DNA from: Platerodrilus igneus
Lineage: Eukaryota; Arthropoda; Insecta; Coleoptera; Lycidae
Reading direction: 5' to 3'
DNA: 64,000 bases
Assembly: GCA_036346225.1 (NCBI GenBank)
Contig: JARFIW010001452.1
Span: 930,001 to 994,000 of the forward strand
The position numbers and the translations under genes were made by a program. Below, in pieces: positions 58,807-64,000 of the stretch. The stretch's first letter is position 1, and each line of letters starts with the position of its first letter. A model generated the notes under the pieces. That model did no database searches. It saw nothing but the letters and a program-made list of their open reading frames with translations, and was not told the origin of the DNA.

Positions 58807-60321
58807 ATGAAAATTAATTTTAAATGTATATCTTTTCATTCTAGACAAGGTTTCCAGAAGTCAAACACATTTTTTTTCTTTATACGAAAGAAAACTTTTT
58901 AATGATAGTTAATAAATTACATATAACTAGCTATATATTTATTTGTATTTAGTCACGTTAGCTTATGGCCTTTATACATTATAGCATCCGAGTATTGGCG
59001 TGTCTGTAGTGTGTACTGGTTAGCAACATCTCATCGGGCTAAGATCGGATTAGATGTTCATTGTTCACCAGGTCAATGATGAGTCATTGGAATTAAACCC
59101 AGATTGCTTATACGGGACCTGACAACCCAGTGAATCGGCAAAAAATGTATAGAACCAACCCGTTAACCTGTGCCCCAGGTTAACTGTGGTTCTGAGACTA
59201 GCGGTCTATTTAGGTAGCTGCATTGAAAGATTTCAATGTGGTACCTTCCATTATAATAATATATAAAGATTTCGTTCAGATATCTAATCTAACAAACGTT
59301 CAACAGGGTTTTGAAATTTTATCATGAGCAAGCATTCTATGGTTAATTTTTAAAATCCTTGCCTTAAATAGAAATTTAGTTAATGGAAATCTATCTAATA
59401 CATGGTCCATAAAATGAATTAATATTTTAAAGAACTGATGAACATTTCTCTTAGAATTCGTACTACAAAGTACGAGTAGTGCATTCCTTAAATGATAAAA
59501 ATTTGATAAATTCGTCGTAAGACGCCATAGCCTTTCCAGGTGTTTAACTATTAAGGAACTTAAGTTCATTATAGATTCTTGAAACCGTTCTCAAATGAGT
59601 TCACAGCGGTAAAATAGATTTGAATCTCGTAAAGGTTGCTGTCTGCAAAAGTTTGACAGCAAATCTAAATTAAAGAACCAAATTATAAGCAAATTCTGTA
59701 TCATAAATTTGATAACGTACTTTTACCATGAAAATTATAAGACGTTGATTATGCAAAATATACAACTTAATTTAAACTATACGATGTGTCAGTATTATTA
59801 CGTCAAGTGGTATCACCCAGTATATAAAAAAATTGTAAACAAAATTATTTCCTACATAATAAATACCTTGATGATGATGAAATCCAGCAAGAGCTGATCC
59901 AGGGAACACTCTCGAGAGTCTAAAATTAAATCAATTTTAATAAATGGGTAATTGAAAGCTATCACGAGTCACTGACATGTGGTTGGGTTAGTTTGGCGTA
60001 CTGTGTGTGTATAAATCTGATACAATCTGTTATCGTACATACTTTTGAAAACTAAATAAACATTCCATCCGGCACATGAAATGAATGATGGCGCAAGCTT
60101 ACATATACAAATTCTACACTTTTTCCCACAAAATCACTGCTCTAATAAATTTGACTGAAGGCGACAAACGTTTCAATTTCGCCATCGTGTATTATGGAGG
60201 GTGTTTTCTCAGCAATAACCTTTAATCTGTAAGCTTACGCTGTAAACACGTACTAAAATAATATTTCTGTAGCATTTACAAACACGCCATAATAAAAAGA
60301 AGGAAATATGTGATGATTTAC
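58807..60321. other. Unassigned DNA
   Basis: No supported gene. A weakly tRNA-like stretch near 58990-59100 was not convincing. Other open frames (59300-59569, 59709-59897) have no motif. Confidence 0.4.
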
Positions 60322-60412
60322 CTGCTAGACAACTCGAAAGGATGAAGAACTCGTTCCACGTCTCCGAACAGTTTGAAGCATTAGTTGTAACTTGCGATAA
60401 GGAAAGTTCAGC
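60322..60412 (-). other. Candidate internal exon, gene unknown
   Basis: On the minus strand a strong acceptor (pyrimidine-rich CGTTTTCTTTTTGTTTCAG) is followed by 91 bases and a CAG/GTAAAT donor. The 91 bases are close to 46% GC against an AT-rich flank. One frame is open throughout (AELSLSQVTTNASNCSETWN and on to LSSCLAG). It is on the same strand as Abd-B, about 32 kb upstream, so it could be an upstream exon of that transcription unit or of another gene beyond the window. No family is recognised. Confidence 0.35.
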
Positions 60413-61029
60413 CTGAAACAAAAAGAAAACGAATGAGAAGGTTGGCGGTTGTGATTTTTTCTTCCGCGTTCTAGTGTACTTATATGTGATATTGTCAGGG
60501 ACTAATCAGAGTTTATGGAGACATTTTAGGGTGAGATAAAACGCAACTGGACTGAAAGTATTTAGGAACCCTCCTTATTTAGGGTTTGTGTTGGACGAAC
60601 ACATAGCCATACATTTCAATTACCCAAAAAATTGGTGTCATTAGTTAAATGTTACTTCTTTAGTAGACCGTAAATAATTTGTTTCTTTGTATACGTTTAA
60701 CTATGTAACTACAATCAAGTAAAAATCTACTTTAAGCACAACGGGAAGAATAAATAGATTTATTTAAGCAATTTCTAACACTTCAGCATTCTATAAACAT
60801 TCTTTTCTATTATCAAATTTTTAATTGGCGGTAAATTCATAAACGCTATTTCTAATGCTTTTTAAATAATAATTGCTGGCATATAAATAAAAATCGTGTA
60901 AACCAAGTCATTTTTTCAAGTAGAACGTATCAACTTACTGACTTTTTTATTTAATAATAAGAAATACTTCATATAAACCGTTTCCTAGTCGCTAAATTGA
61001 AAACAAAATTTGAAAACAAACATAAAGGT
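60413..61029. other. AT-rich DNA between the candidate exon and the FAM8A1 repeat
   Basis: No signal supported beyond the acceptor polypyrimidine tract at 60416-60431. Confidence 0.4.
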
Positions 61030-61229
61030 CCTTCTTAATCTTCTTTGGGAATTAAACCACTCATACTTTTTAAAATCAACCTTTTTTTACAACAATAGAT
61101 TTTATTTGATGCAAGTAAGGTTCGTTTTTAACATATTTATAAATATAGCTGTATTTCAAACAATATGCACAACAATAAATTTTATATTTGCAAAAGCAGG
61201 CATTAGGAACTAGTTTTGTTGTTGCACGA

Positions 61230-61998
61230 GTGGAAGATTAGAATGACGCTCTACTACAAGACTACTAGTTACAAAAATCATAACCCGTACGATTAAATGT
61301 AAAAAATATCGGACCAATGCTAACAGGATACAATAATACAATACATATATTTTTTAGCAATGAACGTAAGAGAGCATCTTTGAAAGCTAGGAACGTGCAT
61401 TGATAAATCAGAACACGATCTAATTCAGTAGTTGGACTAGTTAATACGGCCTTAATTACTGTCAATCCCATTGCCTTTTTTCCTGGTGTAGCACTCTTTA
61501 ATGCTAACCATAATGCCTCATAAAAGCAAACAACTATGCGATATATGACCTCTAAAGTAAGGATTTGCAGTGCTATTCTTGTAGCTATTGTAGAGTTTTG
61601 AGCGTATTCTTTAAATGCACTTAAACTGTAGCTGTCCAAATCTAGGAGATTCAAGTTTTCAAGCACAAAAGTAGCTAACAGCATTTTAAAAACAAATAAA
61701 ATTTGGGAATCGATCATTTCGGCAACAGCTCTTTTCCACATGGGGGTATAGTATTAATATAATAACCAGGTGTTTGATTAAATGGAGCAACTTTAGAAGT
61801 GCCAATTTCAGTTACATTATGTCCCTGAGAGGACTGTAAAGAAAGCTTGTAGTAGTTCTGCCATAATGCTTGCATTTCCATATTATGCTGTTGAGCTTCA
61901 GCACACCATTTTTGCAACTTCAACATATACTCGTCTCTAGTATCTCCTTCATTGTTAGTTCCAGATTTTATAATGTGTAAAGGATCACGATTGGCCAT
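61230..61998 (-). pseudogene. FAM8A1-like (RDD family) retrocopy, left arm
   Basis: A membrane protein of the FAM8A1/RDD family; in vertebrates FAM8A1 works with the HRD1 ER-degradation complex. The minus strand starts MANRDPLHIIKS, has a coiled N-terminal part (YMLKLQKWCAEAQQHNMEM), then a frameshift in a C run near 61740, and continues as MWKRAVAEMIDSQILFVFKM with hydrophobic segments, ATPGKKAMGLTVIKAV (the RDD-type TPGK motif) and FTFNRTGYDFCN. A second frameshift cuts the end: the next bases would encode a SSLVVE-type C-terminus in another frame. No introns are seen, and an AATAAA-plus-A-run end at 61085-61110 suggests a processed copy. Confidence 0.85.
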
Positions 61999-62183
61999 TT
62001 TTGAAACTAAAATAACAAGTTCTATGTTTGCTTTAAATTAAAACGAAACCTTACGCCATATTCTTGTAACCAGTCTTCTTGTTAAACATGTTTAACAAGA
62101 AGACTGGTTACAAGAATATGATTTGGCGTATGGTTTCGTTTTAATTTAAAGCAAACATAGAACTTGTTATTTTAGTTTTAAAA

Positions 62184-62945
62184 ATGGCCAATCGTGATCC
62201 TTTACATATTATAAAATCTGAAACTAACAATGAAGGAGATACTAGAGACGAGTATCTGTTGAAGTTGCAAAAATGGTGTGCTGAAGCTCAACAGCATAAT
62301 ATGGAAATGCAAGCATTATGGCAGAACTACTACAAGCTTTCTTTACAGTCCTCTCAGGGACATAATGTAACTGAAATTGGCACTTCTAAAGTTGCTCCAT
62401 TTAATCAAACACCTGGTTATTATATTTTACTATACCCCCCCCCCCCCATGTGGAAAAGAGCTGTTGCCGAAATGATCAATTCTTATATTTTATTTGTTTT
62501 TAAAATGCTGTTAGCTACTTTTGTGCTTGAAAACTTTAATCTCCTAGATTTGGACAGCTACAGTTTAAGTGCATTTAAAGAATACGCTCAAAACTCTACA
62601 ATAGCTACAAGGATAGCACTGCAAATCCTTACTTGAGAGGTCATATATCGCATAGTTGTTTGCTTTTATGAGGCATTATGGTTACCATTAAAAGGTGCTA
62701 CACCAGGAAAAAAGGCAATGAGATTGACAGTAATTAACGCCGTATTAACTCGTCTAACTAGTGAATTAGATCGTGTTCTGGTTTATCCATGCACGTTCCT
62801 AGCTTTCAAAGATACTCTCTTACGTTCATTGCTAAAAAATATATGTATTGTATTATTGTATCCTGTTAGCCTTGGTCCGTTACTTTTTACATTTCATCGT
62901 ACGGGTTATGATTTTTGTAACTAGTAGCCTTGTAGTAGAGCGCCA
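62184..62945 (+). pseudogene. FAM8A1-like (RDD family) retrocopy, right arm
   Basis: This is the mirror copy of 61230-61998. The frame MANRDPLHIIKS runs without break through the C run (13 C at 62436-62448, which restores the frame) into MWKRAVAEMINSYILFVFKM, but hits a TGA at 62634-62636 where the left copy has TTA. It then continues as EVIYRIVVCFYEA, ATPGKKAMRLTVINAV and FTFHRTGYDFCN. The C-terminal frameshift (GATTTTTGTAACTAG) is identical in both arms, so it predates the duplication. AAATAAAATCTATTGTTGT plus an A run follows at 63084-63111. Confidence 0.87.
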
Positions 62946-63168
62946 TTCCAATCTTCCACTCGTGCAACAACAAAACTAGTTCCTAGTGGCTGCTTTTGCA
63001 AATATAAAATTTATTGTTGTGCTTATTGTTTGAAATACAGCTATATTTATAAATATGTTAAAAACGAACCTTGCTTGCATTAAATAAAATCTATTGTTGT
63101 AAAAAAAAATAAAATAAAGTTGATTTTAAGAACTATGAGTGGTTTAATTCCCAAAGAAGCTTAAGAAA

Positions 63169-63239
63169 AATGTTAAACAAACCACAACAAACATACAGGA
63201 AACATAAGGGTTGAAATTAAGAAATTAACCAAATGTAAG
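63169..63239. other. Short spacer between FAM8A1 repeat and LINE
   Basis: Nothing recognised. Confidence 0.3.
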
Positions 63240-64000
63240 ATACTCCAGGCCGAGCTCGGAATTACCTAATAAAAGTTGTCTTCTCGTAAATACCCGCATT
63301 TAGAATTTCATTGACATTAGAGATATATGCATCTGTATTTTATGGTATTTTGATTTTTATATCATCAGCCAATTAGATAGTTTGATAACCCCTTCAGTCA
63401 TCCATTTTCTGCTTCATATCATATCCTACGTACAACCCACATCATTTATAACTTGTTTAAGGTGCTCAAGTCCTGATGTACCTGCGTAAATTTTCTGTCT
63501 ACTTTTTTTTCCAATATCAGTGATACAAATCCTGGATATCTAAGTGATGCCTAATAAAATGAATACTTTTCCTAACTATACTTTTCTAAATAGATTTCTT
63601 TTGCTAGTTTGCATATTCATTTTTTATCCTGCTTATCTGATTAATTTTCAATATTTTCTTTCTACTCTCTGTTCCTGTCGCAGTCTAGTTTTAAAACCAT
63701 ATAAAGCAAGCATCCACACGAATGTTTCCAACAATTCTTTTCTAATATCTAAGTTAATATTAGGCGAAGCAAATTATATTTGCGAAAGATTGGCTTCTTT
63801 GCTAGCGCTATTCTATACCCTATACCGCTTTTAATTTTTCTATTGTTCGCAGTTCTACATCCAAAGTAAGAAAATTACTCGACCTCAGCAAAACTTCTTC
63901 TGTTCTATTTGTGTCTTCAAAGGGTTAATGCTGTTAGTTGTACTCCATGTCATCGCCTTTGCTCTACCTGAATTTATTTTCACGTTATAGCTTTTCTTTA
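63240..64000 (-). mobile_element. LINE 3' fragment, minus strand, cut by window edge
   Basis: Minus-strand frames give KKPIFRKYNLLR and LDIRKELLETFVWMLALYGF (about 63770-63680), corresponding to the post-RT segment written as KRLLKTYVW-LYGCE in the other LINE copies, followed by a decayed region and YLKQVINDVGC-like sequence near 63470-63430. It is clearly more diverged from copies A to C than they are from each other, so it may be a related but separate family. The plus-strand open frame 63544-63834 is a shadow of it. Confidence 0.65.

Larger units (their letters stand above)
61030..63168. repeat. 2.1-kb inverted duplication carrying FAM8A1 retrocopies
   Basis: Two arms of about 1.07 kb mirror each other around 62088/62089, where the palindrome is uninterrupted for tens of bases (GTTAAACATGTTTAAC at the very centre). 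Arms agree closely along their length, with a few substitutions and length changes in A and C runs. The outer ends (CTTAATCTTCTTTGGGAATT at 61034 and its complement ending near 63167) match the MITE arm at 45840. Confidence 0.92.

Noticed and set aside
58990..59110. Another tRNA-derived SINE
   Set aside because: Only weak A-box-like TGGTTAGCAAC and no good B box; no similarity to either SINE family in the window.

Overview
The window looks like nuclear DNA of an insect with a large, AT-rich, transposon-filled genome. The best anchor is a minus-strand exon at 27381-28197 that reads as the N-terminal part of the Hox protein Abdominal-B (Abd-B) and ends in a good GTAAGT donor. I see no homeobox exon between 1 and 27380, so that whole stretch would be Abd-B intron (over 27 kb), and the region to the right is its 5' flank. 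Large introns and many tRNA-derived SINEs would suit a polyneopteran-type insect, but the sequence alone does not fix the order.

Left part (1-27380): 3' fragments and a near full-length copy of one APE-type LINE family (1-575, 690-1207, 3500-6774), a decayed mariner with both ends (8935-10224), a Tigger/pogo element with both ends (12756-14389), a second LINE type (16275-18335), a head-to-head repeat carrying type I hammerhead ribozyme sequences (21890-22541), and a tandem array of tRNA-derived SINE units (24707-25862).

Middle part (27381-43100): the Abd-B exon with a candidate promoter and 5'UTR exon; a decayed copy of a repetitive arthropod ORF family (30150-31277); a U6 snRNA copy whose 5' end is the target of a SINE insertion (32955-33372); a degenerate GCTTGCGT satellite; PIF/Harbinger remnants (37440-37940 and 42841-43095); a third LINE copy; and a hAT-like non-autonomous element with minisatellite arms (40332-41156).

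Right part (43100-64000): a decayed mariner (46065-46735), a decayed pogo/Tigger transposase (46980-48200), a 1.7-kb near-perfect palindrome with minisatellite arms (50132-51815), a zinc-finger remnant, a second near full-length LINE copy carrying a MITE (55555-58806), a candidate lone exon (60322-60412), and a 2.1-kb inverted duplication of a FAM8A1 (RDD-family) retrocopy (about 61030-63168).

One SINE family (tRNA head plus a conserved central block) occurs at least nine times, often with clear target-site duplications that show insertion order. Apart from Abd-B, nothing here looks like an intact host protein gene. Mobile-element and pseudogene calls come from reading decayed frames by eye and from terminal repeats; no database search was possible.
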